This document shows, piece by piece, positions 21,144 to 33,200 of a DNA stretch of 64,000 bases. Source of the DNA: Microbotryum silenes-acaulis (Eukaryota; Basidiomycota; Microbotryomycetes; Microbotryales; Microbotryaceae); NCBI GenBank assembly GCA_003665825.1, contig QPFY01000011.1:620001-684000 (forward strand), read 5' to 3'. The position numbers and the translations under genes were made by a program. The notes beneath the pieces are model-generated. The model was not told the origin of the DNA, did no database searches, and saw only the letters and a program-made list of their open reading frames with translations. The number at the start of each line of letters is the position of its first letter. The stretch's first letter is position 1.

Positions 21144-23775
21144 TCAATACGCAGCTGGGATACCGTTCTTCCTCGAGTCGGATGTAGCAAAGAAGCGGCC
21201 GCTCGAATCACGCATCACAGCTTGTACTTCGGCGATCCCAAGATTGACATCAAAGACACTGGGTAGGCCAAGGTAAGCAATTGGATCAGCTCTTAGCCAA
21301 CACAGATCACTCATGAGGTCGCTCATCAAACTCACGTGGTATTATGGCCCCTTTCTTTGAGAGCCTCAATCAAATCCTCCCTAAACCCACTCTCGATCGA
21401 GACGTAAGCCGGAGACAGCTGATCGTGCACTCGGGATTGTTCAACGGCGTTCCCAAGATCGTATCCAAAGTCCAAGTTGAGCAGAACCTGAGCGACGGCG
21501 CCAAAAATGCGAGATCCACCTGATCCACCTAGCGAGAGCCACACTTCGCCGTCGGGCGAATCCATTATCATCGGCGCCGTGGACGATAAGGGACGCTTAC
21601 CCGGTGCGGGGTAATTGAAGGGAGAGGCTGCGCGTCGACCTCCCAATAGTTAGCCTCGCCACATCTTAAGGTGCTCAACTATTCTGCGGCCACCACTCAC
21701 GTCTCAGGCCGAACGCATCCTGAATTCCCGGTGTGGCGAAATCGTCCATCTCGTCATTCATGATCACACCCGTCTTCTTGTCCATGACCCGCGATCCAAA
21801 GATGAGGTTGACCGTACTCGTCAAGCTGACCGAACTGCCCCACCGATCCACCGTACTGAGGTGCGTCGTCCCGTGGTCCTCCTTGATGTCGAAGTGAGGG
21901 TGGTAGTACTCCAAGGTGTGCGTGCGCTCGTCGGTGATGTTAGCGCGGACTCGGTCGGCGAATTCCCGCGTCGAAATTTCGGACAGGCGATGCGAATTCT
22001 TGATGTACGCAGGATCACCGACTTCGGTTCGGGCACCGAAGGCGACTGTGAGTCATATGTGGGGGGGGGGGGGGGGGGTGGAGCTTAGCTTAGTGTCTGT
22101 ACCAGTCTCCGCAAGGTTCTACTACACTCACATTTGAGAGCCTCGACAAACCGATGCGTTGACAACCCAGTCCTTCCTTCATCGATGTATTTCGGGAATC
22201 CCTCGAGGACGTTCAAGAGGTGGGTGATAATCGGCCCCCCCGATGGGTAGTGACCGGTGTAATAAGTCCGGTTGCGATAGGTCTCCTGTCGAGCCGGGAG
22301 GACGATAGCCGAGTAGCTACGCATGTCGTCGACGGTCAAGACGCCGCCTGCGGCTCGTACCGAAGCAACCATCGACTCCGCAAACTCGCCCTGTTCAGAG
22401 TAAGAGGAAACCGTGGTCAGCCTCTCGAAAGTAAAGCTTGGTAAGAGCCCAACGTAAGGAACGCACCTCGTAAAAGGCTCCTGCTCCCTGCTGGCCAATT
22501 GTCTCCAGGGTGTCGGCATACGCCTCCCTCCTCAAAATCTCTCCCTCCTTGAGCAGTTCCCCGCCCGGTGCGAAGATCGCTCGCCAGTCCTCCTCCTCTA
22601 GCATCCAAGCTCCCATGCTCGCCCCACCGAACGGAGCCGCGTTCAGTCGTCTCGCCAACTCCCTTCCTACCTTGGACTTTCTCGCCAACTCGACCGAAGG
22701 TGCGAACAAGCGTTCCCAAGTAACACCTCCTCCACACCGCTCGTAAGCTGCCTCTAGACCGCGCAGTTCACCGGGTACGCCTACGGCGAGACCACCGATC
22801 TTGGACGCTCGGGCGGCATCGAAGCTCGGGTCGTCCGGTCGCGGGGAGAACATTGTCGCAGACGAGCCCGAAGGTGCCGTTTCACGGAAGTCGATCGCGA
22901 TCGGTTCAGTGCACCGCGGGTTGAAGTTTGCATGAGACGTGGAAGGGCGGATGACCATGAATCTGAAGGGGACATGTGGGGCACCAGCCGCGTGACAAAA
23001 TCACGTCAGCGTCGCTCCAGCAGCGATTAGAGGACGTGAAGATTGGCCTGGGCCATGGCTACTCACCCTCCACCACCGATGCCTGCACTGAACATGTTTG
23101 TGACACCGATGCAGATGGCCGAAGCGATCGCCGCGTCCGTCGCTGTTCCATTCTCCTTGAGGACTATCAAGCGTGAAGAGGGGATGGAGGAAAGAGAGCA
23201 GATTGAGCGTAGGTTCACTAATGGTATGACAATCGCTGAGGTATGGGCGTACCATCGACGCCGATGTTGGAGCAGATATCGACCTCGGTAGCAACAGCGC
23301 CGTTGCGACCGCTGACGAGGTAGTTGGGGTTCCTCAGCCCCGGTTTCGCAGGTGGCAATCGACTGTAGTCGGGTGTATCGTTCGGTCCACCGTCCGAATC
23401 GCCCTCGTCGCCCCTCGATCCGCCCAGCTTGCCCTCACTTCGGAGAATGATGAGCACCACCCCGGTCACGAGCAGCACGAGACCGAGTCCACCGGCCGCG
23501 ACTCGGGTCCAGTATCGGTTCGAATTGAACTCGACGACGATCGATTTCGAAAGCGCTCGTTTGCGGTACGATGGGCGTTGGGCCAAGGAGGCCCCCGAGA
23601 GCAAAGGGGTGCCCTCGTGGGCGTGTGGGGCCGATCCCGATCCCGACCCTGATGCGGAGGCGGATGAAGAAGCACGCAGCCGTCGGGCCGGCGAATTGGA
23701 CGACGACGCCAGCGAGTTGACGCGCGACGGTCGAGTCGTCGAGGAGCCTCCTGTACCTTGTTCCAGATCGGTCAT
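21144..23775 (-). CDS. Gamma-glutamyltransferase, membrane-anchored
   Basis: Gamma-glutamyltranspeptidase, which removes the gamma-glutamyl group of glutathione. After a Ser-rich cytosolic N-terminus lies one membrane span (about residues 105-130 from MTDLEQ: RVAAGGLGLVLLVTGVVLII), so it is a type II protein with the enzyme in the vacuole or outside. The heavy-chain part includes GRNGAVATEVDICSNIG and IDFRETAP. The autoprocessing and catalytic Thr lies in DHGTTHLS, and the light chain shows PLSSTAPMIM and LSLGGSGGSRI, as expected. About seven exons are needed. I chose the ATG at 23775 (good context, before the Ser-rich tail); an in-frame ATG exists at 23952. An 18-base G run sits in one intron. 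Confidence 0.9.
22061..22078 (+). repeat. Homopolymer of 18 G
   Basis: Uninterrupted run of 18 G on the plus strand (C on the coding strand) inside an intron of the gamma-glutamyltransferase gene, between the exon ending near EALKC and the one beginning with FGARTEVGDP. Its exact length may be unreliable in the assembly. Confidence 0.9.
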
Positions 23776-24340
23776 GGTAGGGAGGGAGGGAGGGAAGCGG
23801 CTCGTAGCGGATGCGAGAGAGAGCGCCGGAGAGAGAGAGAACCCGAGAGCCGCGAGGTGCCAGGGCAAATCAGCCGGCGCACCACGCGCTAGCAGCCCGA
23901 CAGGAAATGCGATCAGCCTGAAGTAATCAGCGGCCCCCCGAAATAGTAACATCCAGAGGAACCGGTCTGCTAGTCATTATCGCAATCGGTAAGACAAGTA
24001 AAGCCAAGAGCACCGATCTGACCCCCGAACGAACCCATGTGGCGATGTTCTGCTACTCTACCAGCTGAAGCAGCAAGTTCTTCAGCAACTTTTCCCCATT
24101 GAGCAAAGTTGTTTCACATGGGATGTGCTATATTCTCCTTTATCTGCCGAAGTCGCTCTTGACAACATAGACAAGATAGGTCAAGAGTGTGTGCACGCTC
24201 ACTGGGCCAACAAGACAGGGGTCAGTCACCCGCGCGGGCTGTTTTGCACAACGTCCAGTACGTTTCAGCTTTCGAATTTATGAATGTCAGTCGTTCTTAT
24301 CGACGGGACACTCTTCAAGCCTGCTCCCATAGCAAAAAAC

Positions 24341-24447
24341 GGGGGTTTTTCGGGTATGGCTTTGGCATTCCCTCCGACTTTTCCGAAGATTTCTAGGTAT
24401 TAATATAATTATGCTGTTAATGAAGTCTATCAAATAAATAAAAAAGA
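24341..24447 (+). repeat. LINE 3'-end repeat, copy B (solo 3' tail)
   Basis: 24365-24447 matches 8529-8611 with a single mismatch, including the A-rich tail. Before it, 24341-24364 resembles the sequence just after the stop codon of the LINE at about 8448-8470, so roughly 55 bases of the 3' UTR are missing. No coding part is present. This is a very short, 5'-truncated insertion of the same family, in the same orientation. Confidence 0.85.
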
Positions 24448-24458
24448 GTGCGCGCTCT

Positions 24459-24722
24459 GCCGAGACGATCCCGGCGCCATCCCAGCACCATCCCGGCGCT
24501 CGGCGCTCAATTCTAGGACGATCCCGGCACGCGCTCGCCCTCTTGGGACCATCCCAGGATCGGGAAGGAATTTCAGGACGGTCTCAGAATAGAAAGTCGG
24601 ACGCTGGAATGACCTCGGGACGGTCCCGGCGGCGCTAGGTTGCCAGTCCGGGTATGGTTCTGGAACTCTGGTGTAATCGCACATGGTACTGGGAGTAGGA
24701 GGTAATTCCGGGATGGTGCTGA
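24459..24722. repeat. Cluster of degenerate GA(C/G)NATCCCGGC-type repeats
   Basis: At least seven imperfect copies of a 13-15 base unit are visible, such as gacgatcccggcgc, caccatcccagcac, caccatcccggcgc, ggacgatcccggcac, gggaccatcccagg and gggacggtcccggc. An inverted copy (ccgggatggtgctgac) lies at about 24706-24722. The cluster starts directly after the LINE tail. Function unknown. Confidence 0.6.
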
Positions 24723-25292
24723 CAGTGTACCAGGATAGGCTTCCGGCTGGTCAGAGGCATGATGTAGGGCTTGTACAGCATGTGCAGAAATTCTACCCCT
24801 CGGGTCCAAAGGACGGCTCGGTATGCATGCGCACTTCAGATGAGAGATATGGATTGCAATTGCCGTGAATTACGACGGCCGCAGTTGAGGCGGGGTTGGG
24901 GCCAGCATGAGCAGGGGCGAGCCGAGAAAGGCCGAGACACGACAAGACAGCCGACGAGAGTCGGTCTTAACAGTCCTTGCCTGCGCTCCGCGGCGGGCTA
25001 TCCAGACACCCCAACTTTTTATTGTCCTCGCGCGCGAGTTTTGGATTGATTTCCGCCACCTGATTCAGCCGCGCGTTTCGGCCTCCCTGTCCCGAGGCGC
25101 GACGGCGCGTCTGTTGAGTTCGTCGCCACAGCACGTGACCAACGCGCGCGCGGTCCAAGCGCAATATTTGTTATTTCCTGCGCTCGTAGATGTTGGCCGC
25201 GCGCATAAATAAACAGGCTGTTCAATCCGATTCTCTCTTTCCTTCCTTCCATGCACTTGCAAGTCCTAAACCATCTTCACCACTCCAACACC

Positions 25293-28157
25293 ATGTCGTC
25301 AAACCCCCTCTTCGACACATCAATGTCGTACAAGGCCACGCGCCCTCTCGTTGCGCCGCCTGGCGCCGAATCGATACAAACAACATCGGTTCCCGCCGCC
25401 GAATTCCCCGACTGGCTGATGAGACAACGTGCGATCATCAATTGGAAACGCCACAAGATCGCAGGTCCTTCCAATCAACCGTCAAGTAGGTTTCCATCGC
25501 GTTCGCATTCATGACAGTCAAACAGCGCGAACAGCGCGTTGCTCTCGATGCCCATGCTGACTGTTTTGTTGACTGTCCTTCTACCGCTGCTCCTCTCCAC
25601 ACAGATCCCGGCACTCGTCTCGAAGGACAACATCGCAGAGTGATGTTGGACCAATACATCTGCAATTGGGCCGGAAGCCCAAGACCTGTAGCAGAATCAA
25701 TGCGCAAGCGGATTCGAGAGTCGTCGATCAAATGCGGCTGCACGGCGGCGATAACCGTTTTTTATGCCCGGGATGACCCCACAATGTACCAAATCAAGAT
25801 GACGCCCCACAAAAATCATAACCCTTACTCGTCCGACTACCTCCTTCGGTCTCGACTATCGGCCCCGGCTCAGCTTTGGCTTTCCGAAGCTCTTTCCAAG
25901 GGTCTTGAATGGAGCACGCTGAAGAAAATGATGCGACTATCGGCAGAAGAGGCGGAGACTGTGAGTAGACTTCCAAACATCAGCCATTGCATTTATCAAT
26001 CCACTGGCCCTGACTTGTTTAATTCTTCCTTCGTAGATCGGCGAACTTGGCTCATCACCGACCGTACCGGAAATACTCCGCGTCAAATACCGGGACGTAT
26101 ACAACAAGGTGCGACAGCAAATCCTCTTCCAGTCGCGTCTTGCTGCCGCTGCTCGAGATAGTGTCATCGCCTGGATCGAGCGCTTGCGCGCCGATGGTTG
26201 GCACGCCGAGTTTCGCGAGAATATCCGGGATGACGCTGGCCGACCGACGTGGGCGGTGTTCCTGTGTTCTACATGGCAGTCACAAGTGCTTCAGCAATGC
26301 GGACGTCTCGTCATGATGGATTCAACACAACACCTGCTATGCCATGGACGATCGACACGCAAAGGTCTACTTGTTCTCGCTCGTGGTTAAGCACTCGCGC
26401 GCCGGCAAAGGTGTTCCAGTCGCGTGGATGTTGACGCCTCATGAAACTCGGTCAGTAGTGTTAAGCACCCACTCAGGAGTGATCTACTGCCGATGTATGC
26501 TTTGTGTGCTCATGTGAATCCCCTACCTGTAACACTGTAGGTATCCCATCATAGATTGGCTCCGATGGGTGCGAAGCTCGGTTCCGTCGTTCGCGCCGGA
26601 GACGTTTGTCTTGGACTGCTCCGACACCGAAGCTACTGCTGTTCGACTGGCATTTGCAGATGCATCAACTCAGCCGCAAATACAATTGTGTACATGGCAC
26701 ATGTTGAAGGCCGTCCGCAAGGCATCAGTTGAGAAGGTGAGCAATGAAAGTCAAGCAGGCCGTGGGTCCATCTGTGCTGCCTTTTTGACCACGTCCTCTT
26801 GTGTATCTTCATTCAGGTGTCTTGCCCTCAGCAACCTGGCGAAAAACCCTCAGCTCTCACCGCCCGAAAGAAAGCACTCGCTGCCGAGCTCTTCAGAACG
26901 TTTCTTGCTCTTCAAGAGGCGGAGTCGCTCATCGTCTTTGAGCAACGGCTCGCAAGAATAACTCAGGCGTTCGGCACGACTCAAAAAGTTTGGATCGATT
27001 ACATCACTAGTTATTGGGTGAGGAAGAAGGAAAACTGGTCTCGTGCCTGGGTGAAGGTAAGCGACGATCCCTACGGTCCGGCGCGCTGGCCTTGAGATAG
27101 TTCCCTTGGCTCATACCCTTCTGTCTGATGATTCACAGGTTACGTATCACGCGATCACCACCAATAATTACATCGAGTCGTGGCATAAGATCTTGAAGTA
27201 TCGTTACATTGGCCGCGGGCAGCGACAGCGGACGGATCAGCTCATCCACACCCTCACAATGGACGCCGAGCCAGCATACCGCCAAGAGATTAGTCTCATC
27301 GTCACCGGCTTTGTTCGTCGGCGATCGAGTAAGGCCGAGACTCAGCGCCAGAACACCGCGCAATCAATTGAGTGGAGTCGAGCGAACGATATGGTCACGG
27401 AGATGGACGACGACGGTGATGTGAGTTGAATTTAGGATTTTCTCGCGTCTCGGGGTCGAGACTTTGGCTGACTCGACCTCGGCGACTTTTTCTTCTTCTT
27501 TTTGCCAATCTTTAGATCTACGTCACGTCTTTCGGAGAGGACGAGCAGGAGGACGAAGACTCGACCTTCATTGAGACAAGCTACACCGTTGGACTCAATC
27601 CCACCGACTCGAGAGTGATCTCGACTTGCGATTGTCCGGATTTCGTTCGCCACATGTTTCCGTGCAAGCACATGTGGCTTGCCGCGCGTGTCATTCGCCG
27701 GCGCGTGGATCTTTGCACTAGCGACCATGCTCCTCTCGCATCTCAAGCATCGTCTTATGTGTCTGAAGTTTCGCCCTCGCTGCCGCCGTCGTCATTGTCG
27801 CTCCCTCCACCACTTCAAGCGATACCCAACAACACTGCCGAGCACGAAGATCGCGTTCAACTCTACCGACGGCTCGCTGAGGAAGCCGGACGAGTACACG
27901 CAAAGCTGCTTCGGACTTTGCAGGAGTTGGAGGCGGATAAGTGCGACCCTCTCACACGGCTGGCGGACTCCGGTTCCGTCACTGACTTGCCTGCCTTGAT
28001 GAAAGCCTCCTCTCGGGGTTGCCCGATTCGAATGCGGAGCCACACCGATCGCCGAGACGAGTGTGGCGCTCAGCTTCCGAATCGTTCCGGCTGGCCGAAC
28101 CGGATCCGAACGGGCTGTTCTGGTCTTCTCTTGTCCCTTCCATCAACGCCATCATGA
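25293..28157 (+). pseudogene. MULE-type DDE transposase with SWIM zinc finger, frameshifted
   Basis: Multi-exon transposase of the MULE group. Exons run roughly 25293-25481, 25605-25960, 26037-26450, 26541-26736, 26817-27056, 27139-27420 and 27516-28157, and the introns keep phase. Domains in order: a Cys/His zinc cluster (KCGC…HKNHN), the DDE/D core with MMDST, FVLDCSDTEA and TNNYIESWHKILK, and a C-terminal SWIM finger CDCPDF…PCKHMW (CxCx9CxH). Right after the first catalytic Asp (about 26326-26333) the frame breaks. The next conserved block, AMDDRHAKVYLFSLVVKHSR, is in another frame, equivalent to a two-base loss or one-base gain. No intron explains it, so this copy is probably inactive. 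Terminal inverted repeats and target duplications were not found by eye. The remaining gene is otherwise well preserved. Confidence 0.8.
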
Positions 28158-30039
28158 CACAGGCCACACCACTGGAACCACCGCTGATGCAAGACAGCTC
28201 CTCCAAACCTGATACTGCTGCGATGACAGCCCAACCAACCAGTCGCGCTAGTGCTTCGCTCGAATCGTCGCCTTCGCCATCTCAAATCCGAGTCGGCGGA
28301 CGGACCGAGACCGGGACGTGCGATTCCGATGATACAGCGACATTGACCGAGCCAACAAGTAGCTCGCCTTCAATCAAAGAAAGCTTCGGAAGCAGTGGTT
28401 TGGATTGGGCAGACGATGCTGCACCAGTGGTTTTTGATCGGGATCGGGGTCGTGATCGGGCTTGCTCACGTGAGTCAACTCCACCTACTTCACACTCGGC
28501 GAGCTGCTTGCCGAGCATGCCCGCGCACGCCTGGGAGCTAATCACATCCTCTTTGAATTTCTTTGAATTCTATTTCAGTCGTTTCCGAACGTGGGCAGAG
28601 AAGGGGGTATCGTTCACGCTCAGTGGTCCGTGAACGTGAGTCCATGACCACATGCTCCAGGGCTCGAATTTTCATCGTGGCGAGATCTGATCAAAGTCCA
28701 GCTTCTCGCATCCCACTGCACCACAGTACCTCCTCGTCGCCATCATTTTCTTTGTATCCGGCCTCTCCCTCCCCTTGCACAACATTGTCAAGCGATCGCG
28801 CGACTACAAGCTCCACCTCGTCACTCAAGCCTACAGCTTCCTCTTCTTCCCGACCATCGTTTACGCGATCGTGAATATTGTGGGAGCCGCGGACCCAACT
28901 TACACAAGAATCAACGAGTGGGCTTTGGTAGGAATGGTTGACATGGGGTGCGTGCCGACTACTGTCGTAAGTATTACAGAAGCACTCACAGCGCGGCATG
29001 AGATTTGGCTCTAATTCTTCGCCCGATCCCGCTTCCCCCATTTCCAGGCAAGTAACGTCGTGATGACCGGTCAAGCAGGAGGCGACGAATCCGCCGCGAC
29101 GATCGAGGTCATCTTTGGCAACACCCTCGGCGTCTTCCTCACACCGGCTTTGCTGAGCGCTTTCATGAGTGGGCCTTGGGCTTTTGGCGCACCTAGGGCT
29201 TCGGGCTCGGGACGGCGGATATTTATCTGAAGGTTTTGAAGCAGGTGAGCATCTTCAGCATTGGTCCAGTTCGTTCCGTGGAGGCTAAAGATACATATCC
29301 GATCACAGCTCGGCTTCACCGTCTTTATCCCCCTCGTCGTCGGTGAAGTGCTCCAATCCGTTTCTACCCACCAAGTCCAGTGGATCCGGGCCCATTGTCA
29401 CCTCGCCAAGTTATCATTCTTATGTCTGCTGGGTGTCATCTGGTCCACATTCTCGGGGGCGTTCTACGAGAACGTATTTACCAAAATTACGGGCGGTACA
29501 GTAGCCTTCATTGTCTTGGTCGATAGTGAGTCAATACCGATTTTCGTAAGAGCCCCTTTCCTTGAAACGGCGAACTGACAAAGACCGTGCCCTCAACCCC
29601 TCGGCCTCTTCGCCTTCCACGCCCTCCTCATGCTCTTAGCAAGGCACACCCCATTCCTACACCTCACACACTCCACCAAATCGCGCTTTCTCCCAACCTT
29701 CTCCGCCTCCTCCCCTCACGAAACCCTCTTCGACCCCTCTACAACCATAGCGCTTATATTCCTCGGTTCAGCTAAAGGCGTTTCCTTAGGTGGTCCGATC
29801 GCTTCGATTTTGTATGGTGTTGAATCGGCGGAGCATCAGAGTTTGGTCAAGTTACCTTTGGTGCTTTATCAAGGGAGTCAAGTCAAGTAGCGTTAGGGCA
29901 GGGGTTGGTTGTAATTCTGCGCGCTTGGAAGAGGAGGGTTGATAGGAGAGATACGGTGGCCTTGGCGGGGGAGAAGAATGTGGATGTAGAGGTGGTGGCG
30001 TCCAAAGACGGGGAGAAGGATCTAGGGAGCTCTCGTTGA
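28154..30039 (+). pseudogene. Rch1/SLC10A7-like (SBF family) membrane transporter, decayed
   Basis: The pieces match the fungal Rch1 family of the bile acid/sodium symporter fold, plasma-membrane proteins that limit calcium entry in yeasts. Recognisable blocks are HQWFLIGIGVVIGLAH (28416-28469), SFPNVGREGGIVHAQWSVN (28579-28635), SGLSLPLHNIVKRSRDYKLH, ASNVVMTGQAGGDESAATIE (from 29048), LGFTVFIPLVVGEV, and the last helices with GSAKGVSLGGPIASI. Introns between early exons are in phase. Several breaks occur: possibly near 28415, at 29185-29200, in the C run near 29597, and at a 5-bp tandem duplication at 29877-29886 that creates a TAG. Past it, the frame continues to 30037-30039. A Ser-rich N-terminus from 28154 is inferred. 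It lies directly after the transposase. Confidence 0.75.
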
Positions 30040-30296
30040 CTTTCACTTTGGTTTGTCTTCTTTCGGAAGTTTGTTTGTTGTACGTATTAGAGCAATGCAA
30101 AGCGCAGGATTGAACCTTCATCAGTTCCGAGAGCGATGCGATCATTGCACTGTTATTAGAGGTCCAAACCAAACATCCTACAACTCTGATACAAACCACT
30201 ACCACCCTTGATCTGAACATCGGCGGGAAGAACCGGTCCAGGGATCGTGAAACCTCCTTGGAACCTGGACCCGGCCTCGTTTTCCCACTTCTGGCT

Positions 30297-33200
30297 TCAC
30301 ATGATATTGAGCGCCGAGATGAGGCCCGCCAACTCGCGCGCGGCGGTCAGGGTCGCGAGGTCGGAACGGTTCATTTGCAAGAGGGCGATGTTGAGCGAGT
30401 CCCAGAGGGTTTGCGAAGTAACGCCGTTGGATCCGTTGGCGGGGAGAGATGCGTCACCGGCTGTGAGGAAATCAGACATGCGGTCAGCTTTACGAATCCA
30501 CCGCTGTCGAGTACCATTTCCTCCCTTGACTCACCTTCTAGCTGGGCATCCGCCTCCTGAATCGAAAGCGAATTCAACAGATGATGAACCGCTTCCTCGT
30601 ATTGCTGCAGATTCAAGTGACCAGAACTCAGCTCGAAAGCCGTTTTTCCGCATAAGTCCTCGACCCAGTTCCCGATAACTCACATGAAGGTTCATATTCG
30701 CGACGGCGAGGTTGAATCTCGCGCGCACATAGTTGGGTTGAATCTCCAACGCCTCGACGTAATACTGGATCGCCAAATCCGTCTTGCCCGAGTTGGCGAA
30801 TGTCGCGCCAAGGCGATTGAACAACAACGGATCATTGGGCCGTACAGAAAGAGCCGATTCAAAGCAATCGCTCGCCTTCTCGTATTCCTCACTCGCGTTG
30901 AAGAGCACCCCCAGCCCGATCTGCACTTCGGCGTCGACGTCGTCACTTTCCCTCGATTGCGCCAAACGAATCAAGAGGTTCGTAAGGTATTCGTGACGGA
31001 TGTGTTGTTGTTCCGGTAAGATGCCGAATAAGTCCCGATAGGCATCGACCTCTCGCTTGTACCTAGTTTGCCCTAATGTATCGACCCATTTATCGACAGC
31101 TTCGTAAGCGAGGGGTCGTTCGTTTTCGTTCGTGTACGATACCGCGAGAGCAAGGTGGGCTTCCCCCAATTCAGGATCGATCGACAACGCCTGTCGCAGA
31201 GCTTGGATCGCCATCTCCTCTCGTTCGTTCTCCTGCTGCTTGATCCCCAACGCGAGCCAAGCCTGAGGGTCATGCGGTCGTTTTTGTACCGCCGCTTCCT
31301 TCTGCAGGATCGTATCATAGTTTGACGACCCGTACGCGCCGTGCATCGAGTGGTGTCGGGTTGAATTGATGTACGGGTTGTTCTGGTGGAACGAGTACCC
31401 GCCAATCGAAGCCGACGTCGAAGCGGCCGGTTTCAGGCCCGCGGCCGAAACGTCGAACGCATCCCAGTCCTCTTGCAGCATATCCCATTCCCGTTGTTGC
31501 GCCGACAGTTCCTGCGGCGGCCGAGCGGTCTTCATCGCGTGTCCTCCGACGATCATCGACGGATCGTTCATCTCTTCTTCCCAATTCGAACTTGCTAGAG
31601 GAACCGAGGTGTCCATGTACATCTGCTCGCGCGTCCGTTCCGCCGCTGTCGCCTCATCCCCCATCGTCTCGTGCTCAGCCGCAATCCCTCCCCCATCACC
31701 TTGAAACTGCCACTTGGCGCGTTCTGCCGCGGCTTGTTCGCGCCCCGATCTGACCTGATCCTCTTCATCCCATAACCCAGCGATGGTCTGATAATCTTGG
31801 CCCAACTCGCGAGAAAGCTGTGCATTTCTCGCCTGTCGTTCCGAGAATTGTTGATTCGCTTGAGCAAATTCGGCCGCCGCCGAAGGTCTTGCTCCCACCC
31901 CATCGGCCGACAACCCAAACGCCGCCGTCATCGGTGCAGCACCTCCGATCCTCCCTTCCTCTTCTCGTCCAAACTGGTGCGCCCATGACGACGAGGCCGA
32001 ATCCGCTGCTCGTCCTTTCCCCTTCTCCGCGGACGAATACTTGGGTTCAATCTGCTCGACTACCTTGTCCCCTTCGACGGCCACCTCGCCGTCCCTCAAC
32101 TTGCGCATCAAGTCGAGGAAGGTCGAGTTCGCGAACTTGGCAATACGCGCCGTGGCATCGTCGGCCTTGTCGACCTCTTGATTCGAATGACGGTTTTGCT
32201 CGCTCGAGCGAACGGTATCGAGTAGCCGACCGGCCGTTTCGGCGAGCGCGTCGCGCGCTTGGTCCTGCGACAAGATCGGCGAGGCCGATCGCTGCTCGTA
32301 TTCCGAGATGGGCTGATACGATTCGTGGATCAATTTGGACGGGTTGGTCGTCACTTCGGCTTCTTGGGCTTTGAAAGCGTCCTCCCATCCTGTACGGTCC
32401 AGATTCCATTCAGCGTCAGCCCGGGTTCGCAAAAGTTGCAAAATTAAGCCATGGGAACTCACCCTGGGTCGAAACGGCCATATCCCGCTGAGCCGAAGCA
32501 TGTTGCACGTCATTGTGCTGCTGCATCGAAGGCTGGTACATCGTCGAAGTCCCTGACATGGCCAAAGCCGGTGCGCCGAAAGCAGCGCCAAAGAGCCTCT
32601 GCTGGCCGGTCGAATACCCCATCCTCCCCGACTGCTGCGCCTCGATCGACATAGCCGAATTAGGTACTTGTTGTTGTTGGGATGCGGCAAGAGGGCTGGC
32701 TCGATGTTGACGAAAGTCGTTCGTCCATTCGAGCTGAGCTCCCCCCGGACCGCCTGCGCCACCCATCATGCTCGGTCCTTGAGGTTGAAACGCCCTTCTG
32801 AACGCCTCGTTCTCCATCTCGGATTGGTGCGACACGTTTGAGGGAAGGTGTATTTGTTGGGAAAATGCTTGGGCCCAGGGTGGTGGGGCGACGGCTGCAT
32901 TGATCGAGCCGGGGGTTGGGTTATGTGGCGTCAGGGCTCGGTTGAGAGGCGAGAGATCGAACGCATGCGGTCCGCCACCACGTTGTTGTTGGAAGAATTG
33001 GTTCGCTTCATCTGCTAGTGGTCGGGAAGACGATGAGGATGGGCCTCCGCGACGGAAAGCCTTCACGATCGCCGAAGGTGGGGGATGTCGGTCAGTCAAT
33101 CTGTACTGTCGCCAACCAAGGCCGGACTCGATGGAGTCATAACTATGACACTCACCGAAGATGATGAAGCAGCTTGAGGATTGGAATGATCCTAATGAGT

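Larger units (their letters stand above)
23776..25292. other. Repeat-bearing spacer upstream of the transposase
   Basis: 1.5 kb with no supported host gene. It contains the second LINE 3'-end copy (24341-24447) and a cluster of degenerate short repeats (24459-24722), both listed separately. The last 100 bases before 25293 are CT-rich and probably form the transposase promoter and leader. A D-arm-like stretch near 24054-24085 does not fold into a full tRNA. Confidence 0.6.

Noticed and set aside
24054..24085. tRNA D-arm-like sequence on the minus strand (cagctggtagag)
   Set aside because: No matching 7-base acceptor stem, no TTC-type T-loop at the right distance and no plausible anticodon arm.
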